Of a stretch of 64,000 nucleotides of DNA, positions 35,001-50,000 are shown one piece after another. The notes under the pieces are model-generated. The model was not told the origin of the DNA and did not search any database. It worked only from the letters and a program-made list of their open reading frames with translations. A program made the position numbers and the translations under genes. This DNA is from Atriophallophorus winterbourni. Taxonomy: Eukaryota > Platyhelminthes > Trematoda > Plagiorchiida > Microphallidae. Within the stretch, counting starts at the first letter, position 1. Every line of letters starts with the position of its first letter. Location of the stretch: NCBI GenBank assembly GCA_013407085.1, contig JACCGJ010000688.1, positions 1 to 64,000 on the forward strand. Reading direction: 5' to 3'.

Positions 35001-38000
35001 AAAACAGCTTGTTTCATAAAGTTCCCTGTCGTATACGCGTCTATTTGATTTCGGTCGCTAATCTCAAGTTTCTCATTTGTCGATAAAGCATCGGCCAGAT
35101 TATTAGTTACCTAGTGATGCGCCGAAAATATGATCAATTCACTTATGTGTTATCTGAATCAGTTCCGTTGCACTTTCTCGCGGTCGTGTGTTCTGACGGG
35201 GTTCAAAGTTGATGTTGCTTTGTTTTCTGGACGTTTTTCCTGTTGAAGAATCCACAAATCTGTTTTTCCAACCTTTTCTATTACCTTTTTCGCGAATGCG
35301 TTTCAGAATACCACGTATTTTCTTCGATGATGGTATAGTATGGTATGAAAGCACAAGCCTGACCCAGGCAAAATGCCGCACAGTTAGAAACTGCACGTGG
35401 GCTGAGATACTGTCAGGTTGCCCAGGCCTAGACAGATATGAGAAATAGAGAATACAGATGGTATTTTATTTACTGTTATAGCTTGCAATTAGATCAACGA
35501 AAATCGTACATGAATCCCCTTTGTGACTCTTCTTCTTCTTCATCATCATTCCTTCATGTTCTGACTTCAGCCGGTTTACTGATGTCGATGAATCAACCTA
35601 CTCTGCTCGGCTCAACACTATCACCACTTGGCGGTTCCAACCGCGATTCCGTCATCTCGAGTGCATCCACGCAGAGCTTCGAAATGTACCCCAGTCTACG
35701 TAGCAGCAAAGCAACTTCTTCGGAGCAACCACCCCTGAAATCAACCGCCACGAGTGATGCGCTTGCACGAAGTGTATCGCGGGTGGACCCTGTTCCGTTC
35801 ACCACGTTCCTGAACGTGTTGTATGTATCCCCGAGGTCTCTTAATTTGTCAGTGAAGCACAACTTCGCGAGGGTATGTGTTGTGTTTCACATGTGCCTTT
35901 TCATGTGACGTGTAACTGAACGTGATTGCTGCTTTTTTCAATTTTCAGGCGCGCAACTTATCCTGTTTTATCGAGCTGTGCTGTTCGGACGATCCTTCAG
36001 ATCCCCATGCATTACCGGTAAGTTTCCAGGATACCGCGATTCACTTACCTCCGTTTGTTCTTAAACGCAAATGAATATTCAACTCGCATTATACCGCATT
36101 CTGTATCTTTGCTTGTACACTGGTGTGTATGGATTAATCCTATCGTTGAACTTTGAGCGATTTCTAATTCACCTGGGTTGATATCGATCAGTTGCACTAA
36201 TCATGTTAAACCAATGCAACATTTGACCCTGAAAGTATGATCAATCGTGTCCAGTTTCTGTTAAAGCGTAAAGTTTCCTTGACTTTGTGGAACCAATCAT
36301 GAAACCCATTTCTCCTGTGATTTCTCGATCCCCTCTCTTCGCTATCTAGTTGGTGTGGTATGATGGTATAAAGTACAAGTCTGATCCAGACAAAGTGAGA
36401 GACTGCACGTGGGCCAAGATACTGTCAAGTTGCCCAGGCCTAGACAGCTATGAGGGGGAAATAGAAATGGTAGTGAGACTCCAGCGTGTTTCAGCATGCA
36501 GCTCACTACCGTTGGTCAATCAATTTAGCACGATGTTAGCCGCACAGCACAGAAATGCTGCACGATTGCACATCTAGTACACATCTGGTTCGCAATTATT
36601 TAATAGTTATTGCTCTCAATAAAGCATGGATATTTGAGCTCCAATCATTGCTGTCATTGACGGTGCCTCTGATGTTTTGTAAGAAGATGTGTAATTGTGC
36701 GTTCCCCTGTACTGCATAGGTAAATCCGTTTTCTGGAGTCTCACTACCACTTTCATTCAGCTTTATATTTGTCAAAGCCAGAGTGACGTGACGTACATCG
36801 TCTCCTCTCCCATAGCTGCTCATTTACCCCAAATGTTGCATGTCGCTTTTATTTTTCCAGGTTTTGCGTACCCGGCCAAGCTGTCGGCAACCTGCTTTCG
36901 ACTGTTGGTTCAACACAGCCGTCGTTTACCACGAAAGTTCGCCGCAATTCCTTGATACGGTATGTCTCATTTCGGGATGCTAGTTTATTTCATACCAAAA
37001 TCCGATTCACAATTCTATCCCCTCCGCTTCATGCGCTTATTTCTATTTCTTTTCTCCTATCTGTCTAGGCCTGGGCAACCTGACAGTATCTCAGCCCACG
37101 TGCAGTCTCTGACTGTGCGGCACTTTGTCTAGATCAGGCTTGTGCTTTCACATCACATCATCGCTTATTTAATTCACTTACATACATTTCTCAATACTCC
37201 CGAAAGAAATTCCTCACTACTCGACCATCGCCTCACAGTTGATCGTTCAAAATATATGACGAACTCACTGTTGATGTGCTATTGTTTGTTTCAAATACGG
37301 CATACGATTGAATCAAGGCTGTGGGGAATCCCGGACTGTAATAAATCCTTATGCTTGCTCGTTTGCAAATGTTAGAACATGTTTGGAGAATGTTTCTTAG
37401 CATACCGCGCCTTGTTTGCCGTGTGGTTGAACCAGCCAAGTCGTGTCAGGACACAATCGGATTAAGAAGTTTGTGTCTCTTATTGCTAGCCGTCTGCTGA
37501 ATCATTAATGTGTGACTGTCGATTGTCCACCTACTGATACCGTTCCTTTCACATATGTCGTGGAAAAAAAAATGACTTGCGGTCATACCAAGTTCACTCA
37601 TTTATTGCCGGTGACATTTTTGCCGTGTGTACCGCACTTGCGGTACAAAGACGTTTGTAAAAGAGATATCAAAGCTCTTGGCATTGACCCCGCGAGTTGG
37701 GAAGAACTTGCTCTTGACCGCTCACATTGGAGGCATTGTGTAAACCGCCGTGTGCAAGCTGGGAAGGTGCAGATACAGCTCTTGTCTGCGGAACGTAGAT
37801 CACGCAGCCGGCGTGTAACTGACGCCCTACAACCGAGTTCTGATTATCGTTGCAAGCGGTGGTGGAGAGATTGTTCCTCCCGAATCAGACTGTTTAGGGT
37901 CATTCAAAACGCTGGAGAAATTCTGGACTGTGATGTACAATCCATGAGTCGACATCGACCGAAGGAGGGCCAACAACAACAACTACCTTTATTGCAATTT

Positions 38001-41000
38001 TGTAGCTCAGCATGTAGATTCACATGTACAAAAACGCCCGTTTTAAGCCGTGCTTTCTATGTACTCGTTGTGTATACTGACGTTTTTTTCCTTTTCACTC
38101 ATGCGATAATCCTATGGTGTTGTGTGGAGCGTTCGCATTTCGAGCCATAAATCCTGAAATCCTTGAGTCATCAGAAGTATTCGTTTTCCTTGGCGGGATT
38201 CAAACATCCACGTAGACAGGGTTGGAAATCGTGGTATCGTACATTTCGCCGTTGTTTCACGGCATGTGGAATCTGATCGTACTGTCCGTACCTACTGAAA
38301 CTGGTTGTGGGGCGTGTGTGTGCTGGAAATGCTCGCAAATACGGATTTTTTGTTATTGCGTATGGTTTATACCGATACATTAACCGGAACGTTTTCCATA
38401 CAGCAGTGTGTTATATCAGCAAGATTTTGTAACATCTTCCAGGCTGATTGATAAGCCATGTTCATGAAAGTTAAGTTTCTCGTGAAGCTTTTAGAGTTTC
38501 AGCAGTTTTTGGTAACATTTCGTCCGCTCAAAGGTGTCAGCACCGGAACATTCCTAATGTAGCTCAGAAATGCACATACTAATGTTGGCGCGAATGTTGC
38601 GAAGATAGACCGACGAGATCAATGACATTTGACGCACTCTCCTGCACGTTAGGTAATCCTTCAATTGTTTGGGCTACGATCAACTTCCGCTGACCGATAA
38701 GCCGTCCGTGTGCACATTAGGGGTCATGTACGTAAATGTTTATCCCCTGCAGAACCAAACACCAAAGTGTGTGGAGATGTCAGTGTTCTATCGCTTCTAG
38801 AAAAATCTCGCATACGGTGGAACCTCAAATCGCTGTGTATTTTACGTATTCGCTGTTTTCTTTTATGCATTTGATCATCTGTGTATCCTATTCCATGTTG
38901 CATGACACTTGGTCTGGGTCCAGACCTGTGCTCCATGATCGTGGATCCTAACATTGGTTAGTCACTGCTTCGGATGTCCTTCGATTTAATTTCATGGTAA
39001 TTTCAACCCAGAGGTGACAATTTGAATCTTGTTGTGGGTCTAAGACATCCTATCCTATCTCCGATGAAGAGGTATTCGCTTTTTGAGTAGCTTGCAATGC
39101 GTTTGATTGCCTACAAATAGTTTGTATTGCAACGGGTTTGTCATGCCCTCAACGGTGGGTTTTTGTTGAAATTTGTCTACTCTCTCGACGCTGTTTCAAA
39201 ACAGTAAGAACTTGTGCATAGGGCTTCATATCGATGAACGGAAGCAGAACGAACACGGGATGCGATGCAAACGTTTCCCAGTACCGGTGTTTGGTTGATG
39301 GGATCAGGGTTAAGGAGAGAATAGTCCTGATTAGGGATATTTTACTGGTGGTAGTTTCCATCCTATAAATTTTACTTCCAATTGGTTCCCCTATACATTA
39401 TGTAATTATGAAAACCATTCACCTAAACCTTACAAGCTATGCAATTCCTTATAGCCGATTTTTCACTCAATCTTTCACGCATCAATATGGAATAATGTCC
39501 GTTGCGCTCAGGCCGAAGTTCATTATACTGGTAATCTGTCTAGGCCTGGGCAACCTGACAGTATCTTAGCCCACGTGCAGTCTCTGACTGTGCGGCACTT
39601 TACCTGGATGTGGTTTCATATACTATTAATCTTTTTAAACCGGCTGGCTATACTTCCTCAAATCGACATCCATATAATTCACTTCCCACGATAGAGTGAT
39701 ATAAACGCGCTCTTATGATTCATCAATTTTTACCCACCGTGTTTGATTCCCATCTTTCCCACAGGCCAAGTTGCAACTCCCGTTAAATTTAAACGAACGT
39801 TGCCACTTGTTGTTTCGGTTCTATCACATTAGCGTCGACACGGCCGCCAGTTGTGGTGTACGCGACCGTCCAACGGGCAAGAAAGCGTTGGAAACAAGCG
39901 CCGGTTACACTTGGTTGCCGATTCTGGGTGCCGACGGAAAGTGAGTCACACGTCACTTGTAGTGTTTCTTGTGCTTCATCTTATCGTATCGCTCTCCCAT
40001 ATATTTTTCTCATTGCAGTCTAAACACCGGAGTGTTCCAGTTGCCAATTGCCTCAGCGTTACCTCGAGCGTACCTCAGTCATTCCAACATCGTGAGTCAC
40101 TTTTCGTAATGGGGAAAATTCATTTCACCGCTGAAGTGCACTTTCAGTAATCAGTTGTACAGTGCATGGACCTCGGGTTATCTAGATCGAGTCTATGATT
40201 AATATCGCCTTGACTCCTCTTTGGTTTTATATTTGTGTTTCAGCGTTTCCCTATCTCCATCGCTCGGTCAAAAATAACCACACATCTTGATAGTTATAAA
40301 CATGGTATACACCCGATCCAAATGACTGACTTTAGTTTGGAATTGGACTTGTTGGTGTATTGATCTTGCCTGTACGAATTCTCGGAATGAACAATGGTTG
40401 TTTCGTTTCAGTTTATTTAGCGTGCCCTAATCGGAATGTGCACAGGAATATTCTGGCCCTGTTTGATCTCGCATGCACACGCACTCATCGCATTTGAGAA
40501 CAATACAATGAATTTTGTTGCCTCTTCGTGAACAAGTCCTACACAATCAGCCTCAAGATGATGCTCTCTTGGAGCACTAGGAAACGCTTACAATTTTCGA
40601 ACCTAGGCTTTCATCTTTGTTGGTGCGCTCACTTGCACAAACTAATTCTTGTCCGACCGATAGTCCGATTACATTTCCTACTACTTGACACCCGTCGCCT
40701 GTGTAGGATTGTTCGCATTCGGTGGCAGCATCGTGTTAGAAATACAGGGGGTGTTAGGGTTAGCTGACCACGGTCTGAGAGAAATGCTGATGATTGCTCG
40801 TTTGCGATGGTTGGGACATGTGTTAAGAATGGCTACTCATCGTTTACCGTACCGCGCCTTATTCGCAGAGCCTGGCAGAAGCTGGGAGAAACGATCGGGT
40901 GGCCAGTCCATGACGTGGCACTTTGGGATGAAGAAACTCACCCTAGCGCTAGGCTCAGTTGGGCGTATTCGTTTGCCTGGGTGGGGTCCAAAACCTCCGC

Positions 41001-44000
41001 CTAATAGTTGGCTGTAAACCTTACGAGATATGGCTGCAAACCGAAGTCTGTGGCGGCAGTGTATTTTATTATGTGTCATAATTTTTTTTTAATCTGGTAT
41101 TATTTGGTGGAAAAACAAAAAATCGCACAATCGCATGCAGTGAAACTACAAAAACAAGCTGCTTCTGCTCATTAGCGTTTGCTTATTCCGCTTGCCTGCT
41201 TTCCCTTTTCCACGCGCTTGCTTATCTGCTTTTCCTGCCTCATATTGCTCGGCACTTTGTGTGGCTCATCATCATCATCATCATGATGATGATGATGATG
41301 ACTTGTGAAATCGTTTTCCTTATTTTAAGATATTTTTCTTCGGAAATATAAGTCCATATACCGTCATCCGATTCCATCACGCTTCTTCTCAATGATTCAA
41401 TGATTACTTCAGCAGTGAAACGAGATTTCAGCAATCTATGACAAAAGTGCATGTTGTGGCCATGTTAACTAATAACTTACTTCACGATATTCTGTTGTGA
41501 AATCCAGAAAAAAACTTGCTCATGGATCTAACAAGATGTTCCTTGGATTCGATACACTCGACTGCTAAAATGACCAAACAGATGGGTAATGTTTGAGTTT
41601 GAAATTACCGTCAACGAAGATTCGTGCAGTGAGTCAAAGTTATCAGAACCAGATTCCGGGTTTTTTGTGGGAAACATTCATTAATGAGCAATGCTTGATT
41701 ACTGCTCACATCTCTCGCAGTTTTGGGATGCATAATTCTGATTTGGATACAGCTTGGGGATGTCTGTGGTTGGCTCGAATGCTTTTCCGGACAAGAGGGA
41801 GAGAGAGATTAGTGACCTCGTCAACCTAGTGCGCATTATTTTCGGCTAAGCAGCATGATTGACTTGGTCGTTAACTTGAACTCATTTAATCCGACCCAAG
41901 TTATGTTGCTTATGATTATACGCTGTGTTAGATGTGCAGCTTTTGCTTTTGTGCGACTACCTCCTCCTAGAGGATGAGTCGGCTTCAATGAAGATTCTTG
42001 GGAATTTGGATACAAAGCGGCGTCCTCAGCACCACTCGACGTTTGTTCGAGTCAGCTTCTCTAGCCTTTGCACCAACCAAGTGCAACCTGCAAGGCAGCA
42101 GGGAGTTGCCAGAAAGAGGTAGTGTGCCCCAACTAACCGTTTGTCAAACTCTGTTTTAGATTTTTCCTCAGGGTTTTCTCCCGAAGCCGTTCCCGCGATC
42201 TGGTAACCCGCAAGGCAACGGAGGTTTAAAATCAGGGTTTTCCTTCACTTAGATGAAATGCCCCCATCCCAGGCTAACGACCTCCTTCTGCCCGAAGCAG
42301 ATGTGCTGAAGGAAAGATCATGTGGAATCAGAGCATAATTGTTAGTCTAATTACGACTTGCATGGATTTCGCATGTATGCTCCCTACTTGACCATTTTAC
42401 TGTCGGCGCATTTTCCCAATGGTGTTTACCGGATTTCTTTTCTCTCGGTACGACTCACGCTAATTGGATAACGGGCTATGCCAACATGCTTATATGGTAA
42501 AATAGTGAACAGTAGATGTGTATATTGTACACCGTTTCAAAGAACACTTTTGTCAGTGCGGTTTGAGATCATTCGAGCAGCACGCCTGGATTTCACGATA
42601 CTGCTCTCTTTCGAAATACCACTGTTCCTGACAATGACGACATTATAAACTTGCTTACATATACTATTGGCTATATATAATCGTATTCTCAAGTACAGGC
42701 TATCTGGGTAGGCCTGGGCAACTTGACAGTATCTTAGCACACGTTCAGTCTCTGACTATGCGGCGCTTTGCCTGGATCCGGCTTGTGCTTCCATACCATA
42801 CAGGCTATCTGGGTGAAGGCTCGAAATATTGTTTGCCAATTAATTTATCCATTATTAACCTATGTTTGCTTTCTGTCCAGGATGAATCAATTACTTTGTT
42901 TGAATTGTTCATGTATTCTCCATTGCATGTACACCGAATCGTTTGCTAGCGTTTTGCTATGCACTATTAACCTTTATATGAAGCGTATTTCCTAAGCTTT
43001 ATTTCCTAAGATAATCCCTTGTCATTTTTATTATCCCTGATTTCCTGTTTCACAGACACGTGGTTCATCTGATTCTGCAATCAGTTGGCTTGAAAACGGC
43101 AAGCCCTTGTTCACCGTCGAAATCGATAGCCTCTCGTCAATTTACACCCAAGACGCCGTTCTGTCCAAGTTCTTCACCGCCTGCGTCTCGTCGCTGCCTG
43201 GCATTTTCAAACTCCCCTCTCCTAGTAAATCAACGAATGGTAAAATAAAGGTACGCGTGAACTATCCGTTTAGACCCGAGTGATATAAACTTGCATTTGT
43301 TTCCATGGTTACCGCCCGAATGATGTGTTTGTTCCTTTTGTTGTTGTTGCTCTCAGCCCCTTCGGGTGACCTTTTCCGAGGACGCGAATTCGCCCGATTC
43401 ACCCCCCACGCCAACCAATCCACTCGCAGAGTCGCCAACACTCATCGCCTCGCCGTCGCTTTATCTGCCTGGCCAGCATTTGTGCAACGCGATCAAGTCA
43501 CTCTTGCTGATCAACCACACCGCACTGATCCAATTCCTACCCTCGATCCTGAACCAGTTTATGGAGATTTTCTTGATCAGCGCGGCGTTGGGACACCGAT
43601 GGACGTTGGGGTTGCCAACCGGGGATAAGTCGACTTCCCTTATTTGGATGTATCCCTTCAAGCCGCTCCATTGTAACACACCGACAGAATTGCTTCGAAC
43701 AGCGATGGGGTAAGGACGTGTTTCTGTGTGTGCGAGATTGTTTGTTGTACTTTAGCTGCTTTTCTGGGTGTGTAAACACTTATTTTTTAGTCATGAGAAC
43801 TCGATAGGACATGCACTTTCTCATAATCGTTTTTTTCTGTTCTGAGAATGTGTGTGCATGGTATCTTATCTGCCGTTACAGCACTGCTATGTTAGGTTTC
43901 GTACTGGAGTTTTGAGAACAGCATGGTACGTTGTCTGATTGCGATGTAAGGTCTCACGTGTTGCACCTTACCGCATCCAAAAGTCCGTTTTATTTGAGGG

Positions 44001-47000
44001 AGCATTGTTGTTGTTGTTGGCCTCTTCAGTCGATGTCGACCATTGAGGTACATCACAATCGCATGAATTTTCATATTCTCCAGATTTTTGAATGACTAAA
44101 CAGTTCGGTTCGGGAGGAACAATCTCTCCCGCAGCGCTTGCAACGATGGTCAGAACTCGGTTGTAGGGCGTCAGTTGCACGCCGGCGGCGTGATCTGCGT
44201 TCAGCAGCCAAAATCTATATTTGCTCCTCCCCATCTTGCAGACGACGCTTTACACAATGCCTCCAAAGTGAGCGGTCAAGAGCAATTTCTTCCCAACTCG
44301 CGGGGTCAATCCCAAGAGCTTTCATATCTCTTTTCTTCTAAGATCTTTGTACCACAAGTGCGGTCTGCCCAATGATCGACTTCCTGGTTGCAACGCACCA
44401 TCGAGTAGATCTTTCGGAATACGACCATTTTTCATTCTATAGACATGACCAAGCCACCACAGGTGGCGCTGTCGTAATTAGGAGAGCATTACACCGGTGG
44501 CGTGTATCTGATGCTTGACAGACATGGAATCAATAAAATCCTGAAAGATGGGGAAGTGTGGGACTTAAACAGCTACCGTATCAATAGAAATGTAGGCACA
44601 AACCAACTGTGATGATATGCATAATGTTGATAAAATGCCCGTTCCATTCGAGATGTAGCCATTTCATCCGGGTTTGTTTGTTAGGATTTTCTTTTTCTCA
44701 TGGATGTACGTCAGTTAAGCATCTGATACTTGCTACCGGTGTAATACTGTTCATAATGATGATGATTTTATTTGGTTTTGATTCTATTATTCCGCGATAT
44801 AACTCATTTTCGTGCCACGACTTGGCGGGTTCGTTTGTTCTGTGAAGCTTACTTTTCATTCAGCGAACCTCAGATAGTTTAAATTGTTTGATTAGTGAAC
44901 ATGCGTAGCAGTTTCTTGTATTGGCGAGTAGTTTTGCGGTTATTTTTGGTGTGCAGCCAATGGTAAGTTTCATTCCGTCCTTCAATTCAATTATCTAAAT
45001 TTATACTAATGCAACGCATCTGTAAACAAGTAGCGCTTGTATGCCACTGTTGGGTAAGGCTGGTACGACCAACCTGTCGTGGTGTGTGTGTGTGTGTGAT
45101 GGAGATGCATGCAAATGAGCTTTTTTGTTCATGGTTATGGTTTTACACCTCATTAAACATCTGTTTGGACATATGTGATTGAAAAGGTTGGTCGTATCAC
45201 CCTTATCCAACAGTGGCATACAAGCGCTACTTGTTTACCATTACTCCACTGTTTCAAGCGCATGCGGATCCTGATCTTACTGTCCCTACCCGATGAGTGC
45301 AAACAGCACGAAACCGGTCGTGGGGTGGGTGTGATGGAAATGCATACAAATGAATATTTTGCAACTCATCTGTATTGTTATTCATGATAGGAAATTCGTT
45401 GTTAACAAATAGTCCCATGATTCCTTCTGGTTATACAAAACTTCTGGTAATAGTATTGCACGTTTTTCAAAAATATTTCCGGTTTCCAAACATCATTCAA
45501 CATTAGAATTCACTGTGATGTTTGACTATAAATTCGCGGAATTGAGCGTCGCCGTGGGATGTTACTCTCTAAAATATGATTCGCAATTGCGTTCAGTAGC
45601 GCGACGAAGAATGTTTGTTATGATTCACGACAGTGAAAGTCGCCAGGAAGTTGTGCTGATGTCGTTCTACCAGTGTAAAACATTTTATTGTATGCGTGTT
45701 CGATTTGAGGTGTAGGCAGCTCATCCCGACTTGTTTGGGTTTACTCTCCTACAGGTTTAGTGGCTTTTTAGATCCTACCCTTCCTCGTTTTTTAAAGATT
45801 TCAATATGTTATAGTTGTATACCAGTTAAGCACTTCATACTTGTTACTAGTGTAATACTGTTCATTATGATGTTGGTGATGGTGGTGTAGATCATGATTA
45901 TCATCTACTCACTGTTCTGTAAACTCTCCATGGTTATTCTTCACGAATTCTCTCAAATGTTGTCAGTGGCAGTAGGGATAATCTCCCACTGTTTATAAAA
46001 TGCTCTCATGTGGCGCGTGTCTCAAATAGCCTCTGGCAACCAAGTCCAGCTTCTGGCCTGCATGTGTGGCTCCCCGAGCCCGGCGGAACTACTTCTACCA
46101 ACAGGAGAAGGGGCGAGTGTCTGTCGCCTGAAAACCAGTTTGCTTCGGGCAGATGTAGCTCGTTAGCCTGGGGGGGCATTTCATTTAAGGAAAGGAAAAC
46201 CCTGATTTCCAACCTCAGCTGCCTTACGGGATACCGGATCGCAGGAAAGGCTTCGTAAGAAAACCCTGAGGAAAAATCTGGAACACAGTCTGGTAGACGG
46301 TTAATTGATGCACGCCACTTCTTTCTGGCAACTCCCTTGGTTGAGCAAAGGCTAGAGAAGCTGACTCGAACAAACGCCGAGTGGTACTGGAGACGCCGCT
46401 TTGTACCCAATCTCCCAAGAACCTTCATTGAAGCCGACTCATCCTCCAAGAGGAGATAGTTGCACAAAACAAAACAACAAAAATTCTCTCGATGCAGGCA
46501 GAATCGTGTGTTTGGATTCTTATTATTTGTCACACATTCTTTGTTTATTCTTGCAAGCGACTGCACCGACCCTCGTGCTGGCGTGTTTCTTACACAGTAT
46601 CCACTCTGACACTAGCTTTTTTGTTTTCGCTTTCAGCACTTTGACAATGCTTGTTTCACGACTGTCTACCCTTCCGAGACCATCGCACAATGTAGTTGGC
46701 CGCAAACGAGATGCGATTATCGATTTCGGAACAGAACAACGCTTGCCAGCGAAACACTATTTGCTACGAACCTATGTCAAAGTAAGCCGTACGCGATTGA
46801 AATGTTTTTCTTCTATTCATGTCCTTGTATACTAATTTCGCATGCATTGCACCTTCCAGTACGCCTTCGATGCCTATTCTCTGCTATCCGGTTGTGAGTC
46901 CACTTGCAAAGAACTCACCGACACGTCCATGGCTTCCTCGTACGGCGGTACCTCTATCCTACCGATTCCACTTCATCACGCAATCGTCCGAGGTTTGGTT

Positions 47001-50000
47001 CTCGTTTTGGCTGACTCCAATTGTTCCAAACTTGTGTTGAGTCACTTGTTGGCCAATCTGTGGTTTCCGTTCGCGCTGGTGATCAAATCAATGTCTCAGT
47101 ATTTGTGTACGAGTCAAAAGATCAAGGTATCATCATTTCGAATTGTAACGGTTGTTGTTTTTCGCTTGGTCATACACTCGCCACCATTTAATCCGTGTTG
47201 TGGACCTCTTTCATTCGATTTCGTTTGTGAATGTACATCGTAAGCGCATGCTTGACATCATTCGTGGCGAGAAACAGTATTTAGTCGCACGCCGTGTCTG
47301 GTTTTCCACAGTTGGAGAATGACACGATACGCTGTTAGCCTTTAAGAGCAAGTACTTCCCGATTCGTAACGTCTTCATCCACAGCTCTCGTTCTTAAAAA
47401 AGCCTCTGTGTGACAACTACAGTCTCTCAAAGGTCTACTTTCTGGCTTCAACTCCCTATAAAGTAGATCTTTCGGAATACGACCTTTTCCCTACAGGACC
47501 TAGTTAGTTCAGGTGGTGTATTCGGAATAAAGTGTACGTGCTCCGTAGATTAGCTTCAAATAACTCACTCACTCAGTCCTCTCCGTGCCTGGTGGCACAT
47601 GAGGCGAAGACAACTTCACGCTAGTGGTTCCGGTCCGCCGCTGCTTCCGTTGCCGTCTGCACCGTGAATCATTGGGCATGTAGTTCGCGTTCCAACGTTC
47701 TGCGCCAAGTTTCCGTGGGCCGTCCCCTTTTTCGTTTACCTTGCGGACGCCAGTGAATGGCTACCTTCGTATGCGAACTGGGATCCATCCTGCAGACATG
47801 ACCGAACCATCTCCACCGTCGTCTTTTGATTACGGTAGATATCACCTCCAGACCAGTTTTTCGCAGGAGCTCTTCATTCGAAATGGTGTGTAGCCAAAAA
47901 ATCCGTAGAATCCTTCTCAAGCACTTAGTTTCAAACACGTTCATTCTGCGCTCAATGGCAGCGGTCCTCTTCCAGCATTCCGATGCATACAACAACACAC
48001 TCAGAACGTTGCTCTTGAAGAGTCTGATCTTCGTGTTAATACTGAGAGCGGAGGATTTATAAATGGAATTCAGCATGCAGAATGCTTGGTTCGCCTTCCC
48101 GATCCTTCTCCTGATCTCATTGTTGCATTTTCGGTATCTATTTTTTTTCTTTTCAGGTTGATCGTTCCGGTCAATTCCGCTTCCCTCTTTCGTTCTCGGA
48201 TGACTTGGCGCTGTTGATCAAACTAATTGGCGTTCGTTTATCGTCCACCGGAGTGTCAGGCAACGTGGTGTCCAATCAGTCGAAATACAATTCGTGTGCT
48301 TCCGGTCTGGATAGAGTTACCGCGCTTTCGGCTACTGGAAGCGCTAGCCTCGCATCGGAGCGATCCTATAGCCCTTCGAGGAGACGAGCAACCAAGTTGC
48401 TCACGAAGCAGCAGGGCGGTGTGACGCCAGTAAGCATTGTGGACTTTCACAATGACGACGGGCCAACTACCACCGAGCGATTGCTCGCGCAAGCTGGACA
48501 AGGGGTCTCCACAGGAGAGCACGTGAATGGTGTCGAGGTGATGGCTGAAACCGCCCGATTTCTTGGACGGCTGTTCAACTTGATGGATCGTGGTTACGTG
48601 CTCAAACGGGTTCGGGATCTTCTGATATTCCTTGAAATCGGTCCACGGATGGTGAGTTGTTACTCACTCACTCACTCACTCACTCGCTTGATTGATTGTC
48701 TTATAGGAAAAACCCTAAAACATGAATTTCAATGAAAACAACCTAAAATCTTTCAGAGGTAGGCTGTCCTAAGCCATCAGTTGACGTTGACCAGATGATC
48801 CAGCGTCCCATGACTAGTAAATTAGCGTCCTAATTGTCATCGATATGGTAGCATTTCGCTTTACCTCATGCATGTTTGTACGTATGTGTGCATGTGTGTC
48901 TGTCTGTCTGTACATATGTAGGTAGGTAAGTAAGTATAGATGTATGTATGGATGTATATATGTATACATGCATGTATGAAATCACACACCTTATCCAGGC
49001 AAAGTATCGCGCAGTCATAGACTGCACGCCGGCTAAGTGCTGCAGAGCGGCATCGAGCATTAATCATCCGTCAATCGATCCATCTTCATTTACAATCTGT
49101 ATTCTCTATTTCTCAAATCTGTCTAGGCCTTGGCAACCTGACAATAATATATACCACGTGCAGTCTTAGACTTTGCGGCACTTTGCCTGGATCAGGCTTG
49201 TGCTCTCGTACCATACCATACCGTTTTCTTATTGGTCTAACTGTATGCGCATTATCGACCCCATACTTGCACTAACAGTTGTAATCAATTGACAAAATAC
49301 ACAGCTTGTCTTGCGACGTTTGTGTTTCGGGATAAAGAGATACTGTCAGGTTCCAAAGGCGCGAACAGATATAAGAAGTTCAAATGATAGTGAGACTCCA
49401 GTATGTTTCCGCATGCAGTGGTAAATCACTTTAGCTGCGTGGTACATACATACTTCATGAGTGCATATCCTTGCTTCACCTCATACCACCATTATAAGTT
49501 ACTTCCGTGTAGACCATTCATCACCCTTTTTCATTTGAAATTTTGACGGTCTTCACTTTTATCAATATTGCTTTCCCACTTTCACTCAGCCTGTCGAAGA
49601 AATTGATCGTCTCAATGAATTACGATATCAACTGCTTGAAACACTTACCCACCACGAATTCTTTGTTCAATTAAACCTGCCTTGCTTGCCTCCTCGTTCG
49701 ATATTCTGTGAGTTCAGTTCTCATTGTTAGTTGTCTTTTTTAATTCATTCTTCTTCATTGTGATTATCTTTTCAATCGGTGCTTGCATTCTCAAACCCCT
49801 TCTGCACATTCGCTTGATTTTCTCTACTTCTATTCAAATTTAGAGCTTCGAGCTGCCACCTCGGGAATCCAAATTAACAGCCAACTCTTGAGCCGGGACT
49901 ATTAGGGAGGTGGGAAGAAATCTTCGTGCTCAGACGCAATAACGTTACTTTGTTGTTGTCTGCAGCTAGCCCCATCGACACATGCGATAACATAACACGG

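Noticed and set aside
36861..36959. two other open frames through exon 16
   Set aside because: Only the phase-0 frame has the DHR-1 motif NTAVVYHESSP, and it fits both neighbours.
38724..38954. overlapping ORFs on both strands
   Set aside because: Mutual shadows with no motif, no splice sites in phase and no repeat match.
49850..49905. possible exon after 49849 (acceptor AAATTTAG, reading LRAATSGIQINSQLLSRDY)
   Set aside because: In the phase left by exon 24 it begins with a stop codon, and there is no donor before its own stop. Exon 25 at 50359 fits both phases.
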